Shown here: positions 17,584-25,608 of the stretch, piece by piece | Layout of the letters: each line of letters starts with the position of its first letter | Position numbering within the stretch: the first letter of the stretch is position 1 | Origin: an uncultured Muribaculaceae bacterium | GTDB taxonomy: Bacteria > Bacteroidota > Bacteroidia > Bacteroidales > Muribaculaceae | Direction of reading: 5' to 3' | NCBI GenBank assembly: GCA_910583675.1 | Contig: CAJTYH010000021.1 | Coordinates: forward strand, 1-53,438 | DNA: 53,438 bases | Position numbers and translations under genes: made by a program | Notes under the pieces: generated by a model | Databases searched by the model: none | What the model saw: only the letters and a program-made list of their open reading frames with translations | What the model was told of the DNA's origin: nothing

Positions 17584-18102
17584 ATGGATATCTGGGACAA
17601 GGAAAAGCGTTCGGCCATAATGGCCAAGATACGGAGCAAGGATACGAAACCTGAACTTATCGTGCGCCGCTACCTCTTTTCCCGTGGCTACCGGTTTCGC
17701 AAGAATGTAAAAGGATTGCCTGGCACCCCGGACATTGTGTTGCGCAAATACCGGGTTGTGATCTTCATCCACGGCTGCTTCTGGCACGGCCATGAGGTCG
17801 ACGGGACAACACCGCGCACTAACACCGACTTCTGGCGGAAGAAGATCGAAAACAACCGGAAGAGAGACGAACGAAACAAGGAAGCGCTCAAGAAGATGGG
17901 ATGGCACGTGATGACCATCTGGGAATGCCAGCTGAAACCCGCAGTCAGGGCACGCACACTCCTTGACATGGAATATTACCTGAATCACACCTATCTGGCT
18001 CGGCTCACACCTGCAAATTCCCGGACATACGAGACAGAAGAATCCACCCCCGCCATCGCTGCAGAAGAGCAGACGAATTATATTCCTACGCCTGACACCT
18101 AA
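17584..18102 (+). CDS. vsr: Orphan Vsr-type very short patch repair endonuclease
   Basis: 172 residues. Vsr nicks next to T:G mismatches created when 5-methylcytosine deaminates. Motifs match: MAKIRSKDTKPE (13-24), catalytic D50 in LPGTPD, HGCFWHGH (63-70), FWRKKIENN (83-91) and IWEC with its cysteine. The cysteine that follows HGH in E. coli Vsr (Zn ligand C73) is replaced: here the sequence is HGHEVDG. The tail of about 30 residues after the core is longer than usual. No cytosine methyltransferase is nearby, unlike the dcm-vsr arrangement. Placement 24 bp after mltG suggests cotranscription. Confidence 0.9.
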   Translation: MDIWDKEKRSAIMAKIRSKDTKPELIVRRYLFSRGYRFRKNVKGLPGTPDIVLRKYRVVIFIHGCFWHGHEVDGTTPRTNTDFWRKKIENNRKRDERNKEALKKMGWHVMTIWECQLKPAVRARTLLDMEYYLNHTYLARLTPANSRTYETEESTPAIAAEEQTNYIPTPDT

Positions 18103-18188
18103 CGCCTATAAGTCCGTTCCACTACAAAACATCCGACCTGCGCATACCACGCGTACATCCAAAATAGCTGTAATTTTCACAAAAAGCC

Positions 18189-18219
18189 TTTGATGCCATT
18201 GCAAATTTTACTACCTTTG
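18189..18219 (+). promoter_or_regulatory. Promoter of tRNA-Arg
   Basis: TTTG (18189-18192), a 19-bp spacer and TACCTTTG (18212-18219) match the Bacteroidetes consensus. The tRNA begins 20 nt downstream. Confidence 0.8.
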
Positions 18220-18238
18220 CAGTACGATTTTTCGGAAT

Positions 18239-18313
18239 GTCTCCGTAGTTCAATGGATAGAATATTGGATTCCGGTTCCAACGATTGGGGTTCGACTCCC
18301 CACGGGGATACCA
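18239..18313 (+). tRNA. tRNA-Arg (anticodon CCG)
   Basis: 75 nt with encoded CCA. The acceptor strands GTCTCCG and CGGGGAT pair with G-U wobbles. The anticodon arm TTGGA-TTCCGGT-TCCAA places CCG at 34-36, reading CGG (Arg). The T arm is GGGG-TTCGACT-CCCC. It has its own promoter and terminator. Confidence 0.95.
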
Positions 18314-18320
18314 AGCATTT

Positions 18321-18353
18321 ATTCCAGCAGCCTAATAAACAAGCCGCTGGAAT
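18321..18353 (+). terminator. Terminator of tRNA-Arg
   Basis: ATTCCAGC (18321-18328) pairs with GCTGGAAT (18346-18353), followed by CGCTTTTTAT. It lies 7 nt after the tRNA and just before the convergent end of the next gene. Confidence 0.85.
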
Positions 18354-18368
18354 CGCTTTTTATACCAC

Positions 18369-19127
18369 CTACCGTTTTGAACCGTATATCCACCGAGCCA
18401 GACCAAAGATATACCTTCTGAAACCTGGACGATAAGAGAGCAGACGATCGAACCACGAAAGATATGGGTTAAGCATTTTTATCAGCCATCCGACATATAC
18501 CATTGCGAAGAGTGTGCCAGGCCCGACTATACCCCATTGCCACTGACCGAAGAACACGAAACTGCTGATCACTGCGAGCAAGACCAATGACGAATCTACA
18601 ACAATCTTCATTTTAGGGAAAGCGATTCCCGTCACCCGATTTAATGCCACAGTGATACCTTCTCCCGGCATAGTCACAGAACCGCAACGCACTTCAAAAG
18701 CAATCCCCACAGCCATAACAGTGCATCCGGCAAACTGCGTGAGAGCTTTTGACAATAAAGACTCACATGCCAGATCACGCATAAAATACATATTCAGATC
18801 TATGAACCATCCGAATACAAAGCCAATGACCAGTTGAAACAATTGCATGGGTGCAAATCGCTTTCTCAATATTAGTATCTGAAAAACTACAAGTACGAAA
18901 TTCATCAGTATTGTATATCCTCCGACACTCATCCTTGGTACAATGCCCTCAGTTCCTGCCATTGAAAACGATAGGGGAAGCGACGATATAACACTGCTGC
19001 CAAGACATGATTTTATACACAACACAACTCCAAACGTCATCAAAAACAGCGAAACAAGCAGCAAGAAATGCTGCCAGGCAAAAGAGCGGAACCTGTCCTT
19101 CTCCGCTAATGAAACTACCATGTTCAT
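18369..19127 (-). CDS. YczE/YitT-like integral membrane protein
   Basis: 252 residues with about five hydrophobic helices (near 18-40, 65-87, 95-112, 128-146 and 175-210). The block GSVTMPGEGITVALNRVTGI and an N-terminal FGVVLCIKSCLGSSVISSLP resemble the YczE/YyaS family of the YitT superfamily, often annotated DUF6198. Function is unknown, though some relatives are linked to transport. The segment is more AT-rich than its neighbours and lies next to a tRNA gene and a gene remnant, so it may be laterally acquired. The tail is Arg-rich and probably cytosolic. Confidence 0.7.
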   Translation of the reverse strand: MNMVVSLAEKDRFRSFAWQHFLLLVSLFLMTFGVVLCIKSCLGSSVISSLPLSFSMAGTEGIVPRMSVGGYTILMNFVLVVFQILILRKRFAPMQLFQLVIGFVFGWFIDLNMYFMRDLACESLLSKALTQFAGCTVMAVGIAFEVRCGSVTMPGEGITVALNRVTGIAFPKMKIVVDSSLVLLAVISSFVFFGQWQWGIVGPGTLFAMVYVGWLIKMLNPYLSWFDRLLSYRPGFRRYIFGLARWIYGSKR

Positions 19128-19167
19128 CTTTCTTACCTTAGTATCTTTTCAAACTATCTATTTTAGA

Positions 19168-19428
19168 TCACTCTATTACCTCCCAAGTTCCTGATTTTTC
19201 AGAGCCAATACGCATAATACGATTCGCAGTTTTAAGTGAATCTATTATTCTAAATAGAGTTCTACGTGGAATGTTTAAATGAGACGAAATTTCTCTTATG
19301 CTGATTCGTTTATTTTTTCTCATCAATTCAACGATAGCATCTTCTCTTGTTGTATTATCGGTGCCATTATCAGTGCCATTATCGTTCCGCCTCGTTCTAT
19401 CGGTGCCATTTTGTATATTGCAAAGTTA
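19168..19428 (-). pseudogene. 3' remnant of an AlbA_2/Schlafen-type ATP-binding protein gene
   Basis: Read on the minus strand from 19410 to the stop at 19168, the frame gives repeated NGTD units and then a winged-helix end: RKNKRISIREISSHLNIPRR, followed by a second helix and RIGSEKSGTWEVIE. This is the typical C-terminus of divergent-AAA (AlbA_2) proteins, including the NGTD repeat linker. The large N-terminal ATPase part is absent: a TAA stop lies in frame at 19426-19428, and no ATG precedes the repeat in this frame. An ATG at 19406-19408 opens a different frame that stops after 28 codons. A TAACTTTG promoter-like box sits exactly at the broken edge. The alternative is a short regulator from the internal ATG (51 residues). 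Confidence 0.7.
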
Positions 19429-19472
19429 ATAAATTATTGGCATCTAGGCATTATGGGTGAGTCTTTTTAGAA

Positions 19473-19518
19473 AACAGAAATGGCGATATGCCGATTTCGA
19501 CACGTCGCCATTTCTGTT
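19473..19518 (-). terminator. Terminator of the rubredoxin gene
   Basis: A perfect 14-bp stem (19473-19486 with 19505-19518) begins 19 nt after the rubredoxin stop. On the minus strand it ends in CTGTTTTCT. Confidence 0.75.
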
Positions 19519-19536
19519 GTAATGGAGAAAATGCTA

Positions 19537-19701
19537 TCAGTCTTCCACGGGGCTGAATTGATCCTTGCCAACACCGCAAAGAGGGCAGACCCAGTCATCG
19601 GGAAGGTCTTCGAATGCAGTCCCTACGGCAATGCCACTGTCAGGATCCCCCTTTTCGGGATCATAGACATAGTCGCACACATCACATACATACTTTTTCA
19701 T
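19537..19701 (-). CDS. Rubredoxin
   Basis: 54 residues from the ATG at 19701 to the TGA at 19537. The protein starts MKKYVCDVCDYVYDPEKGDP and ends with the second iron-binding knuckle, WVCPLCGVGKDQFSPVED. Cysteines 6, 9, 39 and 42 bind one iron atom. Length and motif spacing match standard rubredoxins, small cytosolic one-electron carriers used in oxygen and peroxide defence of anaerobes (for example with rubrerythrin). No partner oxidoreductase is adjacent. DUF488 lies 59 bp upstream on the same strand and may be cotranscribed. Confidence 0.96.
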   Translation of the reverse strand: MKKYVCDVCDYVYDPEKGDPDSGIAVGTAFEDLPDDWVCPLCGVGKDQFSPVED

Positions 19702-19760
19702 ATCTCATCTACTTTAAATTGTTAATATTCAAGATCTATTGATATCTGTATCAGTTGATT

Positions 19761-20126
19761 TCAGCTTATCGCACTATTATTTGTCAATAGGTCATAGACC
19801 ACTACCGCATTGTTTTCCCGCTCGTTACGGGATGAATACAAAAACGTAACTACCGGTTTTTGTTCTGCCAACTGCCTGAACGCCGCAAAAGAAGACGACG
19901 CTTCCAGCTCCTTGGCATATCGGCTCACAAACTCCGGCCAACGTCCATCAGGATCTGCATGAAACCATTCACGCAATTCAGACGAAGGCGCAATGTCCTT
20001 GTCCCAAAGATCATAATGGAATTTTTCCCGGGACAAGCCTCTCGGCCAAAGACGGTCTATATAGACCCGAAAGCCATCATCTGGAGATGGAGTGTCATAA
20101 GCCCTCTTCAATCTATAGCAAGTCAT
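19761..20126 (-). CDS. DUF488 (YeaO-like) protein
   Basis: 121 residues, soluble. The signatures YDTPSPDDGFRVYIDRLWPR (9-28), a central WDKDIAPSSELREWFHADPDGRWPEF and the end VVTFLYSSRNERENNAVVV match DUF488/YeaO. Function is unknown; no catalytic residues have been agreed for this family. It precedes rubredoxin on the same strand, so a redox link is possible but only by association. Confidence 0.88.
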   Translation of the reverse strand: MTCYRLKRAYDTPSPDDGFRVYIDRLWPRGLSREKFHYDLWDKDIAPSSELREWFHADPDGRWPEFVSRYAKELEASSSFAAFRQLAEQKPVVTFLYSSRNERENNAVVVYDLLTNNSAIS

Positions 20127-20240
20127 AAGGTGCAGTAATTATATCCAAACCATTCACTTAAACAATCCCTAAGGAATCTCTAAATCATATAACATGCACA
20201 TGCGCCGAATTGTTTATACGCAAATACTGCACCCTATACA

Positions 20241-20296
20241 GTGTTTATTGACTAAGAGCCCATGCAGAAATGCACAGGCTCTTAGTCAATAAACAC
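20241..20296 (-). terminator. 20-bp terminator hairpin after the M3 peptidase gene
   Basis: 20241-20260 is an exact reverse complement of 20277-20296. Inside, TGCA-GAAA-TGCA forms a second stem above a 2x2 mismatch. It lies 17 bp past the M3 stop; the T tract is weak. Confidence 0.7.
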
Positions 20297-20312
20297 TTAA
20301 TGTGAAAATATA

Positions 20313-22430
20313 TCAATCCTTGTGAATGGGAACGGCGGGAGTTGAGGGTGATTTGATCCCGTCTCGTATCAACAGGGCATCGATCGTTGCGTCCTGACCA
20401 CGGAAATCGCGATAAAGGTCTGCCGGATTACGCGTTCCGCCACGCTCAAGGATATTGGTGCGAAAACTGTCAGCTGTCTTGCGGTCGAATATTCCGTTTT
20501 TCTTGAATTCGGCGAATGCATCCGCATCCAGAACCTCAGCCCATTTATAAGAATAGTAGCCGGCTGCATATCCTCCCGAGAAAATATGACTGAAAGTGGT
20601 GCCAGTCACGCTTCCTTCTACAGGCGGAAAAATCTGAACGCTTTCCATGGCCTTCTTCTCGAATTCGATAGGATCCTCTACCGGTTCTGTGATGGTATGC
20701 CATGCCATGTCAAGATATCCGAAGCCAAGCTGACGCATGCAGGAATAACCGGCACCGAACTGTGAGGACTTTATGATCTTGTCAACAAGCTCCTGCGGCA
20801 ATTTCTCTCCTGTCTGGTAATGCTTGGCAAAAGAGTCCAAGAACTCCTTTTCAGTAAGGTAGTTCTCATTAAATTGCGAGGGAAGCTCCACAAAATCACG
20901 ATATACGGCAGTGCCTGAGAGCGATGCATAATGGCAGCGTGTAAGCAATCCATGCAGTGCATGTCCGAATTCATGAAGGAACGTCTCCACCTCATAAGGG
21001 GTAAGGAGCGAAGGGGTCTCGGCAGTAGGCTTTGTGAAATTCATCACAATGGACACATGCGGACGCTCATCTTTGCCGTCGGCATTAACGCTCTGATCCT
21101 TGAAGCCTGTCATCCAAGCGCCGGGACGCTTGCTGTCACGCGGGAAGAAGTCGGTGTATATCACTCCTATGAACTGTCCCTTGTCATCGGTAACATCGAA
21201 TGCCTTCACGTCAGGATGATAAACCTCTATTGAATCGTTGCGCGTAAACTTAAGGCCATACAATCTGGTTGCAAGGCCAAACACTCCGTCGATCACATTG
21301 TCAAGTTCGAAATATGGACGAAGCTGCTCTTCGTCATAGCTGTAACGGGCATTTTTGAGCTTGTTGGAATAATAGCTGTAATCCCACGGATTGATGGTTA
21401 CAGGCTTACCCTCGGTTTCGGACGCAAATGCCGTAAGTTCAGCCATCTCACGCTGTATAGCCGGCTTGTAAGCATCGCGCAACTGATCAAGGAGCTTGTA
21501 TACGTTCGCGGGATTCTCTGCCATGGTGCGTTGCAGCGAATGGTCGGCATAGCTCTTGGCTCCAAGGAGCTTTGCGATTGAAAGGCGGAGTTCGGCGATG
21601 CGCTTCATGTTCTCCACGTTGCTGAATTCCCCTTTGGTGTTACGGCCGGTGTAAAGCCTATAGAATTTCTCGCGCAAGTCAGGACGCTCGGAATATTTCA
21701 TGAATGCCATATAAGTGGGCTGTGCGAGAGTGAACAGGAACTCACCCTTGCGCCCTTTCGCCTCTGCCATCTGTGCGGCTTCGTCCACGATTCCCTTAGG
21801 CAGCCCTGCAAGATCGTCGGCGGTGAGCCAGATCTCATATGTGGCAAGCTCCTTCATCACGTTCTGACCGAACTTGTTTGTCAGTTGCGACAATTCGGCA
21901 TTCAGTTTGCGATACGTCTCACGATCCTCCCCTTCGAGATTGGCGCCCTGCAGCGCGAAGGAGTCATAAGTTTTCTGAAGCAGCATATCATCCTCAGGCG
22001 TAAGTTTCAGCGACGCACGTTTGTCATACACTGCCTTCACTCTTTTCCAAAGCTCGTTGTTAAGCGTGATCGAGGTGGAAAAATCACTCAGCTTCGGGCT
22101 GATACGCGTTGATATCTCCATCATCTCATCGTCAGCGTCTGCCGACAAAAGCGGATAGAACACGTTCAGCACACGGTTGAGATCAGCACCGTTACGTTCC
22201 AATGCCACTATCGTATTCTCAAAAGTCGGTGCTTCAGGATTGGAGGTGATCTCTTCTATCCCTTTCAGGGCGAGCGCTATGCCACGATCAATGGCCGGCT
22301 CATACTGCGAATTTTCAATCTTGCTGAATGGAGCGGTGCCATGTATGGTGGCGAAATCACTCTCCAACACATTCTGTGCTTGTGTCATAAGCGCTGTACC
22401 TATGGTTAAACCTAACAGAAGTTTCTTCAT
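20313..22430 (-). CDS. dcp: Secreted M3 peptidyl-dipeptidase (Dcp/oligopeptidase A-like)
   Basis: 705 residues from the ATG at 22430, which begins a clear signal peptide (MKKLLLGLTIGTALMTQAQ); an upstream in-frame start at 22460 is rejected. The zinc motif is FLHEFGHALHGLL with two histidines and the catalytic glutamate. The distal Glu ligand and the helical M3 scaffold follow, and the C-terminal GYYSYKWAEVLDADAF is typical of Dcp. The enzyme removes C-terminal dipeptides or cleaves short oligopeptides; export suggests it trims dietary peptides in the periplasm. It has its own promoter overlapping the DUF486 3' end. Confidence 0.94.
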   Translation of the reverse strand: MKKLLLGLTIGTALMTQAQNVLESDFATIHGTAPFSKIENSQYEPAIDRGIALALKGIEEITSNPEAPTFENTIVALERNGADLNRVLNVFYPLLSADADDEMMEISTRISPKLSDFSTSITLNNELWKRVKAVYDKRASLKLTPEDDMLLQKTYDSFALQGANLEGEDRETYRKLNAELSQLTNKFGQNVMKELATYEIWLTADDLAGLPKGIVDEAAQMAEAKGRKGEFLFTLAQPTYMAFMKYSERPDLREKFYRLYTGRNTKGEFSNVENMKRIAELRLSIAKLLGAKSYADHSLQRTMAENPANVYKLLDQLRDAYKPAIQREMAELTAFASETEGKPVTINPWDYSYYSNKLKNARYSYDEEQLRPYFELDNVIDGVFGLATRLYGLKFTRNDSIEVYHPDVKAFDVTDDKGQFIGVIYTDFFPRDSKRPGAWMTGFKDQSVNADGKDERPHVSIVMNFTKPTAETPSLLTPYEVETFLHEFGHALHGLLTRCHYASLSGTAVYRDFVELPSQFNENYLTEKEFLDSFAKHYQTGEKLPQELVDKIIKSSQFGAGYSCMRQLGFGYLDMAWHTITEPVEDPIEFEKKAMESVQIFPPVEGSVTGTTFSHIFSGGYAAGYYSYKWAEVLDADAFAEFKKNGIFDRKTADSFRTNILERGGTRNPADLYRDFRGQDATIDALLIRDGIKSPSTPAVPIHKD

Positions 22431-22475
22431 ATATAATATTTCACTGGTTATAGGCAACAATCATGCCTTTACTCA

Positions 22476-22507
22476 CAAAGTTACCCAATTATTTCATAAA
22501 CACCAAA
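22476..22507 (-). promoter_or_regulatory. Promoter of the M3 peptidase gene
   Basis: In minus orientation TTTG (22504-22507), a 20-bp spacer and TAACTTTG (22476-22483) match the consensus fully. The -33 box lies inside the last codons of the DUF486 gene. Confidence 0.8.
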
Positions 22508-22860
22508 TACACCGCCCCCACGAGCATCAGCATGGCAAGCCAGTGATTCCATCTCAATTCGAAGCTGTCAAAGGCCACAAGGCTGAATATCACGAACACC
22601 ACGAGGGTCACCACCTCCTGCATCACCTTAAGCTGCATGAGTGAATATGGACCACCGTTTCCCTCGAAACCGATACGGTTTGCAGGCACCTGAAAGCAAT
22701 ATTCAAGCAACGCTATCCCCCATGAGAAAAGAATAACCGCATACAGCGGCCAATTGGCGGAAAGCCCCGTAGACTGGAGTTTGAGATGCCCGTACCAGGC
22801 AAAAGTCATGAAGATATTGGAAATCACCAAAAGAATTATGGTGGTAATAGCTGATCCCAT
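22489..22860 (-). CDS. DUF486 (DMT-like) small membrane protein
   Basis: 123 residues with four hydrophobic helices (about 5-25, 38-56, 78-98 and 103-121). The loop CFQVPANRIGFEGNGGPYSL is the DUF486 signature. The family is distantly related to drug/metabolite (EamA/SMR-like) transporters, but no substrate is known. It lies 33 bp after the Ntn-hydrolase gene on the same strand and may be cotranscribed. Confidence 0.9.
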   Translation of the reverse strand: MGSAITTIILLVISNIFMTFAWYGHLKLQSTGLSANWPLYAVILFSWGIALLEYCFQVPANRIGFEGNGGPYSLMQLKVMQEVVTLVVFVIFSLVAFDSFELRWNHWLAMLMLVGAVYLVFMK

Positions 22861-22893
22861 TACTGATTTATTTTAATGACATTTATATCTTTT

Positions 22894-23988
22894 TTAGTTC
22901 TGTATCCTGCTGAAACTACGGTAAACGGCAGCAGATTTCTCTTTCAACTGCGGCATTGCATTGCGCACATATTCCATGTCAATCACCCATTTCCCATCTT
23001 TCCCCTTGCGCGGGAATGCTTTCTCACGACGACGATTGGCCTCGTCACACAAGCGGGAACGACCGGTAGACATGTCCCTCTTCAACCCGTCCGGTATGCT
23101 GTCAAGAGTTACAGGAAGGGCAAAAGACAGCATCGGAGAGCCTATTGCCACCCACATCACCGTGGCACTACGGGGATCCTCATCATCCAAGGCACTCTCC
23201 ACAACTACAGAAGCGCATGAACTGCGTCTGGGTATGTATTCACCCCTGTCTGCCACAGTCCGACATCCCTCTTGTAGCATATCGGTATTTTTACCTGAAT
23301 GATAAAAACTTCGCGACAGCCTTTCGGTAAAAGTCTCCGGCGACAGTCCCTCTGCAAGATTCCCCTTGATCAGACAAACCGCATTGTCATGCCTTACCTC
23401 GCCAAGACGCTTCCCGGTGGTGCCGGAATAGGAGTAATTGGATCTGACCATCCATCCATGGCCGTTATCTTCGATCGGATAAACCTCGTAGCCATGATCC
23501 CAGGCCTCCACATATGCGCAACTTCCATTGGCATCCGTGATTCCGAAATTAGCCTGGATACCTGCCGGCCGGCCCCCTGCCATTTCACTGTCAAGTATGC
23601 CCAGGAAATCTTCCACCGTCCTACATCGCGACAAGGCACGGCTCATAACAAGCCCCTCTCGATCTTTTACAGTGGCGGTGTCAGGCGCAAGATTGTACGA
23701 AGCGGTATTCATCACAGCAAAACCAGCTTCGTTGAATCCTATCCACGCCTCGGCCAGATCCTCGTCACCGGCATTGAACAACGCCACATACGCCATTGTA
23801 CTGTCAGTAGCCTCCACCTTCCCTACGAAATTGTCCTTGAACCCCGAGTCGCGATGTTTCCACAACAACGTCCTCCCATCCTCCGTCACCCTGTCACTCA
23901 CCACGGCAGAGGTACACCCCACTGCTTCCGTGGTATATGCCAAAGCCACGCCGGCAATCCCGACAAGTATCAACTGCAAACCATTCAT
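22894..23988 (-). CDS. Secreted Ntn-hydrolase of the C45/acyl-CoA:6-APA acyltransferase-like group
   Basis: 364 residues. A signal sequence (MNGLQLILVGIAGVALAYTTEAVG) ends right before C25 in GCTSAVVSDRVTEDGRTLLW. This is the N-terminal nucleophile arrangement: cleavage before Cys would expose the active residue. WKHRDSGFKDN, AWIGFNEAGFAVMNT and FGITDANGSCAYVEAWD are typical of C45/choloylglycine-hydrolase-like proteins. Relatives hydrolyse linear amides such as acyl or dipeptide bonds; the substrate here is unknown. Its -7 box lies 4 nt before the ATG, so the mRNA may be leaderless. Confidence 0.82.
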   Translation of the reverse strand: MNGLQLILVGIAGVALAYTTEAVGCTSAVVSDRVTEDGRTLLWKHRDSGFKDNFVGKVEATDSTMAYVALFNAGDEDLAEAWIGFNEAGFAVMNTASYNLAPDTATVKDREGLVMSRALSRCRTVEDFLGILDSEMAGGRPAGIQANFGITDANGSCAYVEAWDHGYEVYPIEDNGHGWMVRSNYSYSGTTGKRLGEVRHDNAVCLIKGNLAEGLSPETFTERLSRSFYHSGKNTDMLQEGCRTVADRGEYIPRRSSCASVVVESALDDEDPRSATVMWVAIGSPMLSFALPVTLDSIPDGLKRDMSTGRSRLCDEANRRREKAFPRKGKDGKWVIDMEYVRNAMPQLKEKSAAVYRSFSRIQN

Positions 23989-23992
23989 AATG

Positions 23993-24000
23993 CAAAATTA
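23993..24000 (-). promoter_or_regulatory. -7 box of the Ntn-hydrolase gene, 4 nt from the ATG
   Basis: TAATTTTG in minus orientation ends 4 nt before the ATG at 23988. The layout copies the one at mltG and predicts a leaderless or near-leaderless mRNA. No -33 match is visible. Confidence 0.5.
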
Positions 24001-24010
24001 CGGAAAAATC

Positions 24011-24041
24011 TTGGCGGATTGCAGCACATTTCGTAATTTTA
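24011..24041 (+). promoter_or_regulatory. Promoter of the thioesterase-dprA pair
   Basis: TTG (24011-24013), a 20-bp spacer and TAATTTTA (24034-24041), one base off TAnnTTTG, lie 53 nt before the thioesterase ATG. The region is divergent with the Ntn-hydrolase promoter. Confidence 0.5.
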
Positions 24042-24094
24042 CGATGCACTCCTGTTGTCAACCACATGAACGGTGCCATGATCAACTGTTATTT

Positions 24095-24499
24095 ATGACC
24101 AAAGAACAGAACTATATATTTGAAATGCCGCTCAAAGTGCGCGATTATGAAGTAGATTCACAAGGCATTGTAAACAATGCCAACTATTTGCATTATCTTG
24201 AACATACGCGTCACGAATTCTGCGAGAAAAAAGGTTTCACATTCCGCGACATGCAGAAAGAGGGAATAGACCCCGTTGTGAGCCGTATAGAGATAGACTA
24301 CCACACTCCCCTCCGCCTCGGACAGACCATGACAAGCAAGCTGTGGATAGAACGACGCGGGGCACGTTTCATATTTCATCAGGATATTTTCACCGAAGAC
24401 GAATCCATCGCCATTTCTGCGCTCGTAACGATCGTGAGCATAGAAAATGGCAAGCTCTCTCGCGGAGAAACCATAGCAAAAGCATTTGGCCTCACATGA
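24095..24499 (+). CDS. Hotdog-fold acyl-CoA thioesterase (YbgC/FadM type)
   Basis: 134 residues from the ATG at 24095; longer upstream frames cross the divergent promoter and are rejected. The 4HBT signature VRDYEVDSQGIVNNANYLHY carries the catalytic aspartate, followed by LEHTRHEF. Further on, RIEIDYHTPLRLGQTM and FHQDIF fit the hotdog sheet. Such enzymes hydrolyse acyl-CoA or acyl-ACP thioesters in the cytosol; chain preference cannot be read. Its stop overlaps the dprA start (ATGA at 24496). Confidence 0.9.
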   Translation: MTKEQNYIFEMPLKVRDYEVDSQGIVNNANYLHYLEHTRHEFCEKKGFTFRDMQKEGIDPVVSRIEIDYHTPLRLGQTMTSKLWIERRGARFIFHQDIFTEDESIAISALVTIVSIENGKLSRGETIAKAFGLT

Positions 24500-25599
24500 A
24501 CGAACGCACATATAAGATTGCCCTTTCGATTGCCCGGGGAATGCATCCCAAAGTCGCCGACGAGCTATTGACACGTGTCGGCAGCGAGCAAGACTTTTTC
24601 AGTTTGCCGGAAAACATCCTGATCCGGCTGACCGGACGCAGGCTCCAGATTCTGTCAGACGCATACCGCGCCGAGATCCTCGAAAAAGCCAAAGCGGAAG
24701 AGCAATTCTGCGCTGACAATCATATCAGATGCGTGTATTATACCGACCAGGATTATCCGCGCCGATTGCTCGAATGCGACGACGCCCCAACGATGCTCTA
24801 TGCAATCGGCGACACGGATCTGAATGCACGCCACATCGTGAGCATCGTAGGCACGCGCAATGCCACCACATATGGTGTAAATTTCATCAATCGCCTGGTT
24901 GAAGACCTGAAAAAACGCCTTGACGATGTAGTGATCGTCAGCGGTCTCGCCATGGGATGCGACATCACGGCACACAAACGCGCCCTTGAGGAGCAGATGC
25001 CAACAGTCGGAGTCGTAGCTCACGGACTTGATACCCTATATCCGTCGGAACATCGCCGATATGCCGCCCGGATGGTGCATGAAGGTGGAATGATACTTAC
25101 AGACTATCCTCACGGCACACGACCGCACCGTGGGAATTTTCTGGCACGCAACCGCATCGTTGCCGGAATAGCAGATGCCGTGATAGTGGCAGAATCAGGA
25201 GCGCCACGCGGCGGCGCACTACATACGGCACGCCTCGGCCAACTGTATAACCGCGACGTGTTCGCATTGCCGGGACGCTCTTCCGACATCTACAGCGCAG
25301 GATGCAACATGCTGATAAAAAACAATATCGCGCATCTCATAGAAAACGCAGACGACCTGATCCACGCCATGAATTGGACTGCCAGACCGGATGAAGGCAC
25401 CCAACAACAACTATTCACCGAACTCTCCCCACAGCAGCAACAGATACTAGACTGGCTCCGACGCAACGGAGAGGGGCAGATCAACAACCTCGCCGCAGAA
25501 ACGAACATTCCCGTGGGACAGCTTATGGCACTCCTCACAGAGATGGAATTCAACGGCCTGGTGCTCGCCCTGCCCGGAGCCAGATACCGTCCGGCTTGA
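24496..25599 (+). CDS. dprA: DNA-processing protein DprA
   Basis: 367 residues from the ATG at 24496, in a 4-nt overlap with the thioesterase stop. DprA loads RecA on incoming single-stranded DNA in transformation. The Rossmann-like core is seen in HIVSIVGTRNATTYG (about 114-128), VSGLAMGCDITAHKRAL, GTRPHRGNFLARNRIVAG and GRSSDIYSAGCNMLI. An N-terminal helix-hairpin-helix-like segment and a C-terminal winged helix (ILDWLRRNGEGQINNLAAET) complete the protein. Coupling to a thioesterase is seen in other Bacteroidales as well, from memory. Confidence 0.96.
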   Translation: MNERTYKIALSIARGMHPKVADELLTRVGSEQDFFSLPENILIRLTGRRLQILSDAYRAEILEKAKAEEQFCADNHIRCVYYTDQDYPRRLLECDDAPTMLYAIGDTDLNARHIVSIVGTRNATTYGVNFINRLVEDLKKRLDDVVIVSGLAMGCDITAHKRALEEQMPTVGVVAHGLDTLYPSEHRRYAARMVHEGGMILTDYPHGTRPHRGNFLARNRIVAGIADAVIVAESGAPRGGALHTARLGQLYNRDVFALPGRSSDIYSAGCNMLIKNNIAHLIENADDLIHAMNWTARPDEGTQQQLFTELSPQQQQILDWLRRNGEGQINNLAAETNIPVGQLMALLTEMEFNGLVLALPGARYRPA

Positions 25600-25608
25600 T
25601 TGGAGGGG

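Noticed and set aside
18239..19480. An integrative element using tRNA-Arg as attachment site
   Set aside because: I found no repeat of the tRNA 3' end downstream and no integrase. Only the low GC and the AlbA_2 remnant hint at transfer.
19480..19725. An 81-codon plus-strand frame over the rubredoxin gene
   Set aside because: The minus strand encodes a textbook rubredoxin; the plus frame is its shadow.
23299..24036. A 245-codon plus-strand frame opposite the Ntn-hydrolase
   Set aside because: The minus-strand frame has the NtN motif and signal peptide; the plus frame does not.
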